Part shown: positions 10,497-22,056 of the stretch, piece after piece
Position numbering within the stretch: the first letter of the stretch is position 1
Layout of the letters: each line of letters begins with the position of its first letter
NCBI GenBank assembly: GCA_035578905.1
Contig: JAQJVL010000304.1
Location: forward strand, 554,501-618,500
Source of the DNA: Stictocephala bisonia
Taxonomy: Eukaryota > Arthropoda > Insecta > Hemiptera > Membracidae
Length of the DNA: 64,000 bases
Direction: 5' to 3'
Notes under the pieces: generated by a model
What the model saw: only the letters and a program-made list of their open reading frames with translations
Database searches by the model: none
What the model was told of the DNA's origin: nothing
Made by a program: the position numbers and the translations under genes

Positions 10497-11894
10497 TGTA
10501 CCGGGTCTTGGACCGGTACAGTTTCGTTTTTTCGTCGTTGTCTGCCAGGCTGCCTGAATTTCGCTTTTGCCCTGCGTTTCGTGTACTTGGTAGCCGTTGG
10601 CCCAGTTCCGTTTCGTTCCGTGTTCCAGCAGCTTCGGTCAAGTTGGCCTGTCTGTTGACTTGTTCTTTGCAGCGTTCGTCAAGTCATGGTTGCCGGCTGA
10701 GAGACTCCTAAACTCCAGGGTCCTTGAGTGGGACGTTCAGCCCTCAGCCTGCCGTCCGGGGAAAGTTCAACCTCCTGCACTGCCAGCCTGGCCTGAGGAC
10801 CATGTCGTAGAACCTAGGTCTCGACTACGCTGCCATCCCTACATCTGGGTGTTGTTCTTCTGTCCTCAGGTCAGTGTGTTCCAGTTTTTGTTCCCGGCGG
10901 CTGAGCTGGGGGGTTTTGATGTGGATTTTTAATTTATAAAAGAAAAACAAAAAAGAAAAGGGCAGTGAAATATAAGAAAAAAGAAGAAAAAAAAAAATCT
11001 GTGGAACTTTATGTGGCCTAGGCCTAAAAGCCAGAAAAGTGATTTTGCAACACAGCCATGGGGACTTAATTATTTTGTTTATTAAAGAGGGAAAAACTTT
11101 TAAAATACACAAAGAACGTTCGCTGTTAATATTTATTTATATCTATATTTATTGTTATTTAGTTTAATTAGTGTATTTGGTTGTTATATTTTTTTAGATT
11201 TAATATTTGTTAGGTCCCCATTGTTAAGTTATGTTATTTATTTGTATGTTTAGGCCTAGTGATCGTTATTATATTTTTTTATTAAGTGTATAAGGGGGGT
11301 TCTGAAGTGAATTTTTACTAGAACGGTACCGGGTTATATTTTTTTTTAAATTGTTTAATTTTTAATTTTTCACCAAAAGGGGATTATTGTTAACTTTTAA
11401 TTCGGAGCTGCCCAGGGATTCCGGCTTACTCCCTGGCCCGGTGGAATCATGGGATGTGGGCTGAATTGCCGGTTTAAGTGTTGTGATCCAAAAGTTTTCT
11501 AAATTTTCTCTTATTTGGGGCTTAATATTTTTCTTACGTTTTGGGGTGTCTCAGGCTGAACTGCAGATAGGCCATACAGTTGATTAATTGTTAAATTTTG
11601 GTATTTGTAGAGTTTGTGGTATTTATAGCGTTCGTTATTATTGTGTAGTATCTTGGTAATTTTAGTGTTTGTTATTATTTATTTAAGTGAGAATTTATAT
11701 TGTGGCCTTCTGCTTTTTTTGTTGTGGCCTTCTGCCTGCCAGTTTGTTTTCTTAATAATAAAATTAGTTTTGCTCAGCTGCCGAGTGTTATTTTGACCCT
11801 CCAACTGCCACCCGTGATCCCATCGCTCGACTTGTCTTGGACCATTCCCCCAGTTGGCACGCTTTCCAGCTTTGGTGGGGGGGGATGGGTCTCA
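10497..11894 (+). repeat. 3' LTR
   Basis: Direct copy of 4935-6331, one base longer in an A-run (11 versus 10 A). It ends GGGTCTCA and is followed by CAATGACACA, which continues the interrupted LINE-A 3' UTR. Confidence 0.95.
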
Positions 11895-12263
11895 CAATGA
11901 CACATAAATAATAATTTTACAACAAGATTTAATTTATAATGCTCCAAACTGTACATCAGAAAATATATTTTGTTTCTATAAAATACATATCAATATTTAT
12001 TTTTAGAGCCTTTATATTGAATGAAAACTGTACTATGGCATTTTACTTTAAAACATTGCTAAGAGTTATCTAATGTTTCAATATATTTTCAAAATGGTAT
12101 ACAAATGTGATGTATGAATCATTTAAATGTGAATTATTTACGTATTTAGATAATTTTCTACTGTAAAATTTGTGTGTAACCATTTCCTAATTTGATTTCC
12201 AAACATATGAACATTCTCTATCTTTCTTAATTCTGCAGGTATCATATTGAATAAATATGGTGC

Positions 12264-13935
12264 TCAATAGTTAAAAGATTTTTTATAAAATGTGCTTACC
12301 GGTCTTGGAACATAAATAGCTTCATTTTTTCTTAATTTTGATCTATAAACATTACTTCCACTGCTGCCTTTGCTTCTGATAAAAAATATTTTCAACACCT
12401 TATACACATATAAATGTCTAAGTAGAAGAATTCTGAAAGAGGAGAACAGTGGAAAGGATGGTTCACGTCTTGGTTTTTTTGCTATCAGTCTCAAATACTG
12501 TTTTTGTATTGTAATGAGTGATTTTAAGTTTGAATAGTACGTTCCACCCCAGCATACATTTCCTTACTCCAACCTACTGTGAACTAAAGAATGATACAAG
12601 GTTCTCAGAACACTACTATTACACATGTTTTTAAGGAAGCAAAATATTCTAATTATGTTATTTAATTTTTTCCTCAGCTCATTTAAATGTTGCTTCCAGT
12701 TAATATTACTATCCAAAGTAACCCCTAAATATTTTATAAAATTTTCTTGAAAAATTTCATTAAATTTTGTTTGGCAATAATCATTTTTACAAACGCATTC
12801 GATGAACTTATAGATAATTTTGTTTTCAAATAGTGCTTCCCCTCTAAGACTACAATTATTGAACTTTGTTTTATTTGCTTAATTTTATTACTTAATATCA
12901 TATTGTTTTTGGTGAACCACCATTGAATTGCCTGAAGATCAAGATTCATGTTATGTTCTATTTCCGTTAATGAATTTCCATAATAGCATAATGCAGTATC
13001 ATCCGCAAACGATGTTATCTTCCCGTACAGCCTCGCGTTACATAAATCATTGATATAGATTAGGAATAAGACTGCACCAAGAACAGATCCCTGTGGTACA
13101 CCATACTTAATTTCAACTGAATCACTCAATACCCCATTAATTTTTACACTGCCTTCTGTAACACCATACGTGTGTGGGTGGGTAGGTGGGTCTGTAACAC
13201 CGTACGTGTATGGGTGGGTGGGTGAGTCAGTACCACTGTATGTTTATGGGAGGGCAGGTAGGTCATGAATACCGTACATGTATGGTTGGGTGGGTGGGCC
13301 TGTAACACCGTACGTGTGTGGGTAAGTGGGTGGGTCTGTAACACCATACGTGTGTGGGTGGGTAGGTGGGTCTGTAAGACCGCACGTGTATGGGTGGGCG
13401 GGTGAGTCAGTACCACCGTATATATATATATATATATATATGGGAGGGCAGGTAGGTCATGACTACCGTACATGTATGGTTGGGTGGGTGGGTCTGTAAC
13501 ACCGTATGTGTGTGGGTGGGAGGGTGGGTCTGTAACACCGTATGTGTGTGGGTGGGAGGGTGGGTCTGTAACACCACACGTGTATGGGTGGGGCGGGTGG
13601 GTGAGTCAGTACCACCGTATGTATATGGGAGGGCAGGTAGGTCATGACTACCGTACATGTATGGTTGGGTGGATGGGTCTGTAACACCGTACGTGTGTGG
13701 GTGGGAGGTTGGGTCTGTAACACTGCACGTGTATGGGTTGGTGGGTGAGTCTGTACCACCGTATGTATATGGGAGGGCAGGTAGGTCATGACTACCGTAC
13801 ATGTATGGTTGTGTGGGTCTGTACATCTCAAGACTACTCCCCTCACTCCAGCATTATGTAATTTTTCTAATAAAATGTCATGGTCAACCGTATCAAAAAA
13901 GATATTAAGAAACTTTTTGTATTCCAAACACAAAG
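12264..13935 (-). pseudogene. LINE-A reverse transcriptase, decayed and split by a minisatellite
   Basis: In minus-strand order: IFFDTVDHDILLEKLHNAGV (the FD catalytic region, near 13905-13840), then the minisatellite 13832-13150, then VKINGVLSDSVEIKYGVPQG (near 13130), FLIYINDL, and SFADDTALCYYG (YADD-type active site with Phe, near 13010). After a frameshift near 12735 come KYLGVTLDSNINWKQHLNEL and a C-terminal region with LRLIAKKPRREPSFPLF and LLRHLYVYKVLKIFF, to a stop at 12264. About 10-15 codons between LHNAGVRGVVLR and VKINGV are replaced by the array. The copy cannot be functional. Confidence 0.82.
13150..13832. repeat. G-rich minisatellite with higher-order structure
   Basis: Units of about 30-36 bp, typified by CCGTACGTGTGTGGGTGGG and TCTGTAACACCGTACGTG, alternate with a second type, GGGAGGGCAGGTAGGTCATG. 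The second type recurs near 13250, 13443, 13629 and 13772, so longer blocks of about 145-190 bp repeat as well. A short TA run lies at 13421-13440. Runs of GGGTGGGTGGGT could form G-quadruplexes on the plus strand. The long frames with repeated THTRTVLQTHPP-like text are artefacts. Confidence 0.88.
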
Positions 13936-14059
13936 TTATAATTACCCCGCATCATCCGTGTTTATGACAGCTCGTTATAAAAGTAATGAGGAAAAGTCAG
14001 ACTTAAAATATAGATGGACTAAAAATGCCTTCCATGTAACACTTTTGTTATGACAGGGG

Positions 14060-14350
14060 GTCACCACTTAACGTGTATGGGTGGACAGCGTACCCTCCCA
14101 TACACGAACGGTGGAATGGAACCTCCCACCCCACACAAGTAGAGTTGTATTGATTCCCTAACCTACCCACACTGGTCTGGTGTCATTAATTCACCCAACC
14201 TCCTATATACGAAGAGTGGTATTGATTGACATACACAGGTGCAATTTATTTCGCTGGTGTAAGGAAGTTATTATACTTGTGTGAGTGGGCAGTTTGGTAA
14301 TTACAACTGTACGTGTTTGGGTGGGCGTGTTGGTCATGCTGTAACTATGA
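14060..14350. repeat. Degenerate minisatellite relatives in both orientations
   Basis: Scattered words such as ACGTGTATGGGTGGACAG, CCTCCCATACACGAACGG and CTGTACGTGTTTGGGTGG match units of the array at 13150-13832 in either orientation, with unrelated sequence between them. Confidence 0.45.
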
Positions 14351-15391
14351 CTTGGGTAGAATCTCCGCAATCACATGACTTATCTAATGTTAATCACTAT
14401 TTATATTTCAAGTATTTACATCTGCCCACACCAGATCGTAACCGATTCAATATTGTCCATTCCCTACTAGGAAGTTTCATCCCTTCTACATTTTGTCCGT
14501 CAAAACCTTTCCACACTACCGCCCAGCTAGTACTGGGCGAAAAGTGTGATCTGCTGAACTAGAAAGCATTACGTAGAGGAGGTTCTCGAAAATTTAAGTG
14601 ACTGCTAAGACGTAAGAGAGTATAATAGGGAGATGTGGGACATTAAAGTAGTGCTTCCTGACGTCTTACCTCTGGAGGACATATATTGCATATCACCTAG
14701 AGTCAAGGAAGTGGAAATTCAATTCCTACTAATAGTTTGGAATGATTACTCTTTATTTATATTAGAATCTTAAAACATTGGTTTTATTTAGATAGAACTA
14801 AAAATAATATGCCAGTAGTTTATGTTTTAACTATTAAGTTAAAAACAGCTACATTACAAATATTTTCTATATATTTTGTATAAAAGAATTATTTTATTGA
14901 AAATTCTTGTTATATTTTTGTTTTCGAAGTAATTTTTGTGCTTAGGTAGTCCCCTCAGAATGTATTAATATTCATCCTATTATAATAGTATTATTGTTTA
15001 TTTTCGTTTAGTTAACTCCGATGGCAAAACTCCTATATTTTTTATACGTAAATATTCCACAGTTATATTGCCAGAAACGGATTAAAAACAATATGTTTTT
15101 AAGCAAGAAATCACTAATGCGTGACAGAAATCATCTTTATGATAAAGCTTTGCAATAAATTGTCTGATATAATAATATAAACAATTTCGTATACGCATAT
15201 ACATGTATATAAATCTAGTTCTCGTTTTTGGTTTAAAATGGACTTCTGCAGTATATTTGCATTAAATGACCAGAAAGCTAGCAAACATACCTTGAAAATG
15301 ATAGGAATAACCCAACAAGGCATTCTTTTATACAGTTAAGCTAAATATCACTAAGTAAATTATCCTAGATAAAATAGTTAACTAGCTTACA
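14351..15391. other. AT-rich DNA, no gene seen
   Basis: A 93-codon open frame at 14281-14562 starts inside minisatellite-like sequence and shows no recognisable motif. Nothing else is supported. Confidence 0.45.
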
Positions 15392-16542
15392 TTAAGGGGA
15401 CCCTAAATGCAAAAAAAAAATTTTTATGTTTTTGGGATTTTTATTATTAATTAAACCTTAGAATCTTCTCTTTCCACTGATATATGACACTATAGGGTTA
15501 ATTATTTGCAAATAAACGAATAAAATGTTTATTTATAAAGGTTACACATGATTTCGTTTCCATGGAAATGACATTTCTGTTCACCAACTCATATAGTATA
15601 GAGTGGTAGAGTGGTAGTATATGGTCATAGTCTTCATATCAACCATAGAAGACTATGACCATACTAAGCACTTCCATCTACCAGAACCAATCATGTTGGA
15701 AATCAAACCCATACTCCAGAGTTTATCACACCCAGACTTACTAAAGAAATGTTTGTCAGGCAAGTCACAGAATCCAAATGAATCACTGAACAATTGATCT
15801 GGACTCGCATTCCCAAACGGACATTTGTAACCCTGCAAATCCTGAAATTTGGAACATATGAGGCAGATTTGTCCTTCAATGATGATCACGTGAGTAAATG
15901 CAATCTATTAGAGCATTTTAGGATTGAAGGTAGGCCAATATTGTATAGAATCCATGAAACGAGAAGACTCTGAGCGTATCCGACAATCTGACAAGGCAGC
16001 GTTGGAATTGGAAAAAAAAATTTGCCAACAAAGAACCCTTGCTAAGAGGAAGCTAGAAGATATGTATGAGGCAGAGGAAAACCCAGACAACCCTTCTTAT
16101 GGTGCTGGGCTTCACTAGTTTTAAGTAAACTTTACTATGTTGATAATTTTTTAGTTTTTTGCATTTTCCGAAAGTTGGGTTTTTTTCATTTTTGACAGCA
16201 CATATCTTGGTAACCATTTGAGATATCCTTACTAAATTTTCAGAGCTCATACATAGGACTGAATCCTAGGTCCCTACACAGGGTTTTTGATTTACATGTA
16301 TTACAAACAAAAATAAAAATATTTTTGTATTCAAAATTTTATACTTAGAACTACTATTTTAAAAAAAATTTTAAATTTTTTTCATAAAAATAAAAAAAAT
16401 CCCCTGTGTATGGGTTTAGATAAAAGGTAAAAATTAAAAAGCTTTAAAATTAAAAAAAAAATAGAGCTCTAGGTCACATTTTTACAGAGATATCTGCTTT
16501 ATAGCTAACATTACGTTTAAATGGCATTCGGGGTCCCCTTAA
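15392..16542. mobile_element. TTAA-flanked DNA transposon, non-autonomous (Kolobok-like by inference)
   Basis: TTAA at 15392-15395 and 16539-16542 flanks a 1143-bp body with terminal inverted repeats: GGGGACCCTAAATGC on the left against GCATTCGGGGTCCCC on the right, 13 of 15 matching. TTAA duplications are known for piggyBac and Kolobok elements. The internal remnant at 15663-16118 resembles, from memory, the C-terminus of Mutator-like/Kolobok-type transposases rather than piggyBac. The body also holds a 16-bp hairpin (15620-15663). Confidence 0.7.
15663..16118 (+). pseudogene. Transposase C-terminal remnant
   Basis: Across stops and frameshifts the plus strand reads LLKKCLSGKSQNPNESLN, then GLKVGQYCIESMKREDSERI, KAALELEKKICQQRTLAKRK and EEENPDNPSYGAGLH-like text ending at 16118. 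The NPNESLN word and the basic, Glu-rich tail ending in Y-G-x-G recall metazoan transposases of the Mutator-like/Kolobok type. The catalytic N-terminal half is not present, so this element would need a transposase supplied elsewhere. Family assignment is from memory and tentative. Confidence 0.5.
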
Positions 16543-19500
16543 AGTATTTCTATTATTTTGGTAATGTGTTATTGTTGATAGACGACCAAAGTGTCTAGGA
16601 CCAAACAGCTGTAAAGTCACTAATAGTTACTGTAAGAGATAGGTTAGTCGGTGCATTTACTAAAGTGAATACATTGTACACATAGTAATTTTAATAACAT
16701 ATATTCATTGAGGTATCGAAGTTTAGCCATTTTGTGTAAATATATATAGAAAGGTAACTTTTTTCTGATTCTGGAAATCTTAGTAGTAAAATTTACTCCA
16801 GTAAAATGAATAAATTTTAATATTTTTACTGAGACTGGTGATACATTATACATTATTTTGAATAATGTATATTTACATTTATCAAATAGGTCTTGCATTT
16901 TAGATCTCTGAAACTTTCTTATTCAACGAATTTTAAAATTATCTATCCAATTATGTTTCTGGAGTAAGAAATATGTGTCTATTTAAATAGTAATCAACAC
17001 AATAATATGGTCATAACAATATTTTTGGAACTTGTAAGTTTTTTACTGTAAAATGTTGATTGAAAAATTATAATGTATATTTTACTTTTATAAAGAAATA
17101 AATTAACTATTGGATTAATAATTGTTATCAATTAAACCAATTGTTTCACTTTACAAATAATAATAAGATAGTGAAAGATAGTATAAAATAAGATAGTTAA
17201 GACATAATAAACTTAACATTTTTTTCTGTTTGAAGTAGTTGTATTTTAATGTTTCCTATTCTCACTATGGTACAATGTACATTATATAAGGTCAATGGCA
17301 TATACAAATAAATATAAATTTAATTATTAAATTAGGAGTGTTAAATTGTTAGTGGCTCTGTGAAAAAAATAACTTGATAAATTTTTTTAACCCTCCACGC
17401 GCCACGCGTCTCGATCTTAAAGAATTTGACGTTTAGACGAATACCAAATAAATATGTAGTAGGACACTTTTTATTTAAAGTAATTAATCAAACAATCAAT
17501 TTTGATGTATCTCGTTAAAAAATTTAATATTTTATAATAACTCCATCAATTGATACGTATTTAAAGGTCCAATTTGTTAAATAATTTTAAAATGAAAAAT
17601 ATGTTAACTTTTAATAATTCAAATTAGATTATAAATAACTAAACTAAGAGAATTTTGTATTAGGATTATTTTATTGTTAAGAAATGTTTATAAATATTTA
17701 TTTACTTTTTCGTATGTGTCAAGATACTGATCATAATTTTACTATTTCAAATTATGAAAGTCTATGGCTTCTGGCTTTAACATGTTTAGACATGATTGAT
17801 TTTTCAAATTGTTCTTAAATAATGGTTGCTCTATGTTTGTTTTCGTCGAATTTTGATTTTTGTCTTCTTATTTTATATATTTCATTGATAAAAAAATTCA
17901 TAAAACTATGGAAATGTATTAACAGTACTTACAGCCAGTTTCATAAATTTTTTATTTGTCTTTTTTTACCATTTTACACAACTCTAATCTTACCTGAATT
18001 CCAAATTTTAAAATATAATCATTATATCATATGTATACACTAATGAGAATTTTTTTAAATTATTTTATGAATTGGTACATTAAGCATTGAGACGTAAGTA
18101 ACGTAACACAACATGTACAAATTTAATTTTGATTTATTATGCGTCCACTTATTTTGAAATCCTATAGTATGACGATGGTAAACGTGGTTAAGCTGAATCC
18201 CGATCACTAGTTATGCATTAAAAATTAACAATAGGGTTTATATTGATTAAAATAGTTACTATTTTATTTTAGTTATACCAAACTAGTTGTTGTCTTTTAT
18301 TGTCTAAGTTGTTCTAAAATGTTACGTATTTATTATTTTTATCACACGTTTCTGCAGATTTTTCATCAAGTTAATTTACGAAATATCTAATTTTTAAGCA
18401 TCGTCCTATATTTTATTAATTTTTGTAGTGCTAAAAGAGATATTTCAAAAATAGAAGAGTACAAAATACGCATCAAGGTAGATACAAAATATTAAAAGGA
18501 AGATATGACATTATAATGATATGTCTCCCACCCCAAATATTTCTCGCTGTATCGTAATAGAAAGTACAGTAGATAAAGGTGAATTGTAAAATACATTACA
18601 TTTTGTTCAGGAGGTCCCAAATTACATACGTAAATGTTTGTCACTTGCCTCTTTTCATAAAATTACTCTTTTTTAAACGAAATCAGTTTAATTATGACGT
18701 TAAAACAGCTCATGCATAAAGCTGGACCATTAAATGTGTGTTAATTCTTTTTTGTATGTCCCATGCATCCAAAAATGTACAGAAGAGAATATTGGATTTT
18801 GTAACACATGTTATTTTCTACAGAACTTCTAATATTGTGTCGTGGTGAAGTTGTAAATAGAGCAGTATGAATAAACCGTTATTATTATGAGTACCTTACC
18901 TTTTACTCATATTTGGAGGCTAAAAGTTCACTTTTGTTCGTTTTCACTGCGTATTTGTAACCTTTACTTGGCGTGTAAATTATTGCAGTAAACAGATTAA
19001 ATATTATTGATACTAAAACTTTACTTTTGTAATATCACTGACAATAATATTGTAATCTATTGTTATAGTCGCATTGCTGTATTTTATCACTGTATTATTT
19101 ATGTGTCAGTATATATTTATATATTTTATGTTTGTTAAATTATAAAAAAAAACTCTTTTTTTAACCAACCCTACGTTCAACTCTCGTCACTAAATCTATA
19201 TGTATACAATCTAAACAATTTCATTAGATATAAGTTTTTTTATTGTCTAGAACTTCTCTGAAACTGCAAACGTAAGATAAAACTTGTTAGTTAAGGTTAT
19301 TTTACTGTAAATATTATAAATTGATAGGTATATAAAACACTTCTGTAAGATATTTAAACTTAAATATACGAAGTTATTAAGACCCAAATTTGATATATAA
19401 TACCTGACGTGGGCTGAATAAACTAGAGTGAGAATTATGAGGCTTCAAAACTTGACAACTACATAATCAAGAGACTGCTCAGTATCCGGACTATCGCGAA

Positions 19501-19675
19501 GACCTTGTAATTGTTGTGATAGTTATTTTTTGGCGGAAGAAAATAAACCCTATACCCTGATCCAATAGGCGTCCAAATATATTTTACTTAAGACATATTT
19601 TAAACTACTTGTTTTTAAAGCAGGCTCTAGACAGAAAATTGATCTATAAACGTTGTGTTCAATGCTAAATTACGT
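16543..19675. other. AT-rich intergenic DNA, no gene seen
   Basis: Short open frames at 16644-16898 (-) and 17822-18043 (+) are low-complexity and without motifs. A small GC-rich spot with CACGCGCCACGCGTCTCG lies near 17396-17413. No RNA gene or transposon end was recognised. Confidence 0.45.
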
Positions 19676-19760
19676 GAATGAGTAGGTGAATGTATCCATA
19701 CCAACGTACATGTATGAGTGGGTGGGTTGATCAATGCTGCGTACATATATGGATGGGTGT
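19676..19760. repeat. Isolated minisatellite units
   Basis: ACCAACGTACATGTATGAG followed by GGGTGGGTTGATCAATGCTG and TACATATATGGATGGGTG match the wording of the 13150-13832 array, with two to three units far from the main array. Confidence 0.55.
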
Positions 19761-20692
19761 GCCACCACCATGATCTTTCAAAGTTAGAGTGAAGATTTTA
19801 TGGCAAAGGCCTCCCAACGTTAGCTCCAATCAGTGAGAATGGAAGAGCGAAAGATGCCGATAGACCTAATTTGGTTTTTCATGTGTTGTGGTGTTGGAAG
19901 GATAAAACACTGGACCACTGAGTATAAAGTCTAAGGGTTCACTGACTCTCAGTCTTTACTGTAATCGTTCAATAGAAACTACGCACAGTCTTAGATTTAT
20001 ATATACTAATAAGGAAATTATGACAAAAAATTTATAAGCTTGTGTAAAAGGTACGTTTAATATCGTGCACTTGTCGTAGGATTTGTGTGAGGTAAATGTT
20101 GAGTGGAAGAAGGAACTTGTTAGTCCCAAATTCACCTAATTGAACAAATACGTTTTCAATGTATTTATTAGCAAAGCATAAAAGTATATTTTTACAATAT
20201 TTTACATACTACAGTAAATATGTGTTGATTTTTCTTTATAACTTTTAGAATGACATTTAAATCCTTTTTTTTTCATTTTAATCATATCGTTTGAGAAAAT
20301 ATATTCATAAGAAGAGGTCGTTTTTAATTAACATTTGAAAAGCACTTGTCATGTGTGTTTATAACATTTGGAAGCCAACACAGAAGAAGAAAACAAATTT
20401 AACTAAACCTAAATAATTGTCTAGTTAGATATATGATTATTCAAAACTGTTTGTCAGTTTTAGGTGCCTATGTATATGTTCAATCACTTGAGTGCTCTTG
20501 ACTTCATTTTACTGAAGTGGTTATACAAAAGAACTTATCATGGTAAACACAAACAAAGAACTTTTATGATATGGTGTCATGAAAATATGGTCACTATAGA
20601 TTTTTTTCACCCTGTATCTATTGTGGCTTTGAAGTGGAAACGTATTTACAAAAAGTTGCGTTTGTATTAACATTTGGAATCAACACAACAGT

Positions 20693-21145
20693 AAAAGTTG
20701 TTGTAAAAACAATAAGTAATTTGTTTACATAATAATTTTAAAACAATTTCGTTATACAATTGTTACATATACACACGTAATTAATTTTACTTAATTTTCA
20801 CTATAACATAAAAATCAAACATCAGAAAATTGTTTAGAAAATTATTTTCTTACTGTTTATTTATTATGATCATTAATATTACAAAAAACACAATAATTAA
20901 AGTTGTTATAAAACAATAAGTAATTTGTTTGCATAATAATTCTAAAACAATCTCGTAATACATTTTGATATATAATCACGAAATTATTTTAACTTAATTT
21001 TCATTATAACATAAAAATAAAACGCCAGAAATTTGTTTAGAAAATTATGTTCTTACTGTTTATTTATTATGATTATTAATATTAAAAAAAAACACAATAA
21101 TAAAAGTTGTTATAAAAACAATAAGTAATTGTTGCATAGTAATAT
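20693..21145. repeat. Tandem repeat, about 210-bp unit, 2.1 copies
   Basis: Copies begin at AAAGTTGTTRTAAAA near 20694, 20899 and 21113. Each full unit includes AACAATAAGTAATTTGTTT, ACTTAATTTTCAYTATAACA and CTTACTGTTTATTTATTATG. The third copy is partial. Copies differ by scattered substitutions and small indels. Confidence 0.8.
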
Positions 21146-22056
21146 TATAATGGTTAATCTGGATCGTATGCTCTGTTATTCGATATTCATATTTTCTTAA
21201 GAATATACTATATTTTTTATTTTTCCTTTTTACTTATACGGCCACATTAGACAGTATTTACATAAGTATTTTATTTGCTCAGCGTAATAGTATTAGATAT
21301 TCCTTAAACTTACTATTCCTTCATCTCTTTACATCTTGACTTTCTTCCTTCATCCGAGGAAATTCTCAATTCTAATTTATTTTCATTTGTCTGAGGATTT
21401 AAATTTTTACTTCAGATATGTAACCTTATTTGTCCTCTCTTTTAAAACCTAAATTACGATCCGTAATGCAAATAAGTGAAAAATATAACACGTAATTTTG
21501 TTGAAATTCAAGGACACAATATTACAGGTACTCAATAGTAAATATGTTAATGCTGGAAAAATACTAATTTGTGTGAGGTTACGTTTTGTTAGGTTGGATT
21601 GGGAATTGAAAGGTTACATCAAGATTTCGTATGTACTGTTTTAATATGTTTGATTAGGTTTAACTTTGCTCATAAAAATTATAACAACCAACTAATTTAC
21701 GATATACCTACCTAATGAAACAACTTATCGAAATCAAACAAAACCTGACATAATAACTACAAAACCTACAGTATCTTTACCGCACAAATCCTAACTTGGC
21801 CAATCATAGACTAACATTACATTACTGAAACAGGCCAATGTCTGGCTGGCGTTAACAGATGGTCTGATTAGAAAATCCTTTCAATAACGCACCATAATTT
21901 CTATGTGTGTATGGACATTTTCGTAATTTTTCTATAGTTTTTAAGAATAATCTTATATTCCAAAATAAAAATAAAAAAAAAAAACTTTATTGACAACTAT
22001 AATGTTACAAATTGTATTATGACTTATAATAGGAATTCTTAACTACATAAGTTTGG
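21146..22056. other. AT-rich DNA, possible retrotransposon tail at its end
   Basis: No gene seen. On the minus strand 22056-21955 contains GTCAATAAAGTTTTTTTTTT, which could be a LINE 3' end directly next to repeat copy A. Evidence is weak. Confidence 0.35.

Larger units (their letters stand above)
4935..11894 (+). mobile_element. Ty3/gypsy-type LTR retrotransposon, recent, internally deleted
   Basis: The 6960-bp element is bounded by two LTRs of 1397 and 1398 bp, each TG...CA. By eye they differ at five substitutions (left-copy positions 5467, 5946, 6001, 6278, 6294) and one base in an A-run, so insertion is recent. Order: 5' LTR, initiator-Met primer site, structured leader, gag, -1 frameshift signal, protease-RT, integrase, polypurine tract, 3' LTR. 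RT before integrase is the Ty3/gypsy order. The connection domain, RNase H and the N-terminal part of integrase are missing, so the copy should be non-autonomous. No env-like frame is present. An exact target duplication is not evident: CAGT precedes and CAAT follows, a possible mutated 4-bp duplication. Confidence 0.92.
11895..13935 (-). mobile_element. LINE-A body: 5'-truncated non-LTR retrotransposon (Jockey/CR1-like)
   Basis: A minus-strand RT runs from 13935 to 12264 and is followed by an AT-rich 3' UTR down to 11895, where the LTR element interrupts it. The 3' end resumes at 4934-4609. No endonuclease or ORF1 is seen above 13935, so the copy is 5'-truncated, as is usual for LINEs. The GVPQGS and FADDT wording suggests the Jockey/CR1 side of the LINE tree; the exact clade is uncertain. 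Confidence 0.75.

Noticed and set aside
10152..10658. 168-codon frame overlapping the integrase end and the 3' LTR
   Set aside because: It crosses the polypurine tract and LTR boundary and overlaps integrase in another frame.
13144..13826. CRISPR-like array or repeat protein (THTRTVLQ repeats)
   Set aside because: The units are tandem with no unique spacers, in a eukaryotic LINE context; it is a minisatellite.
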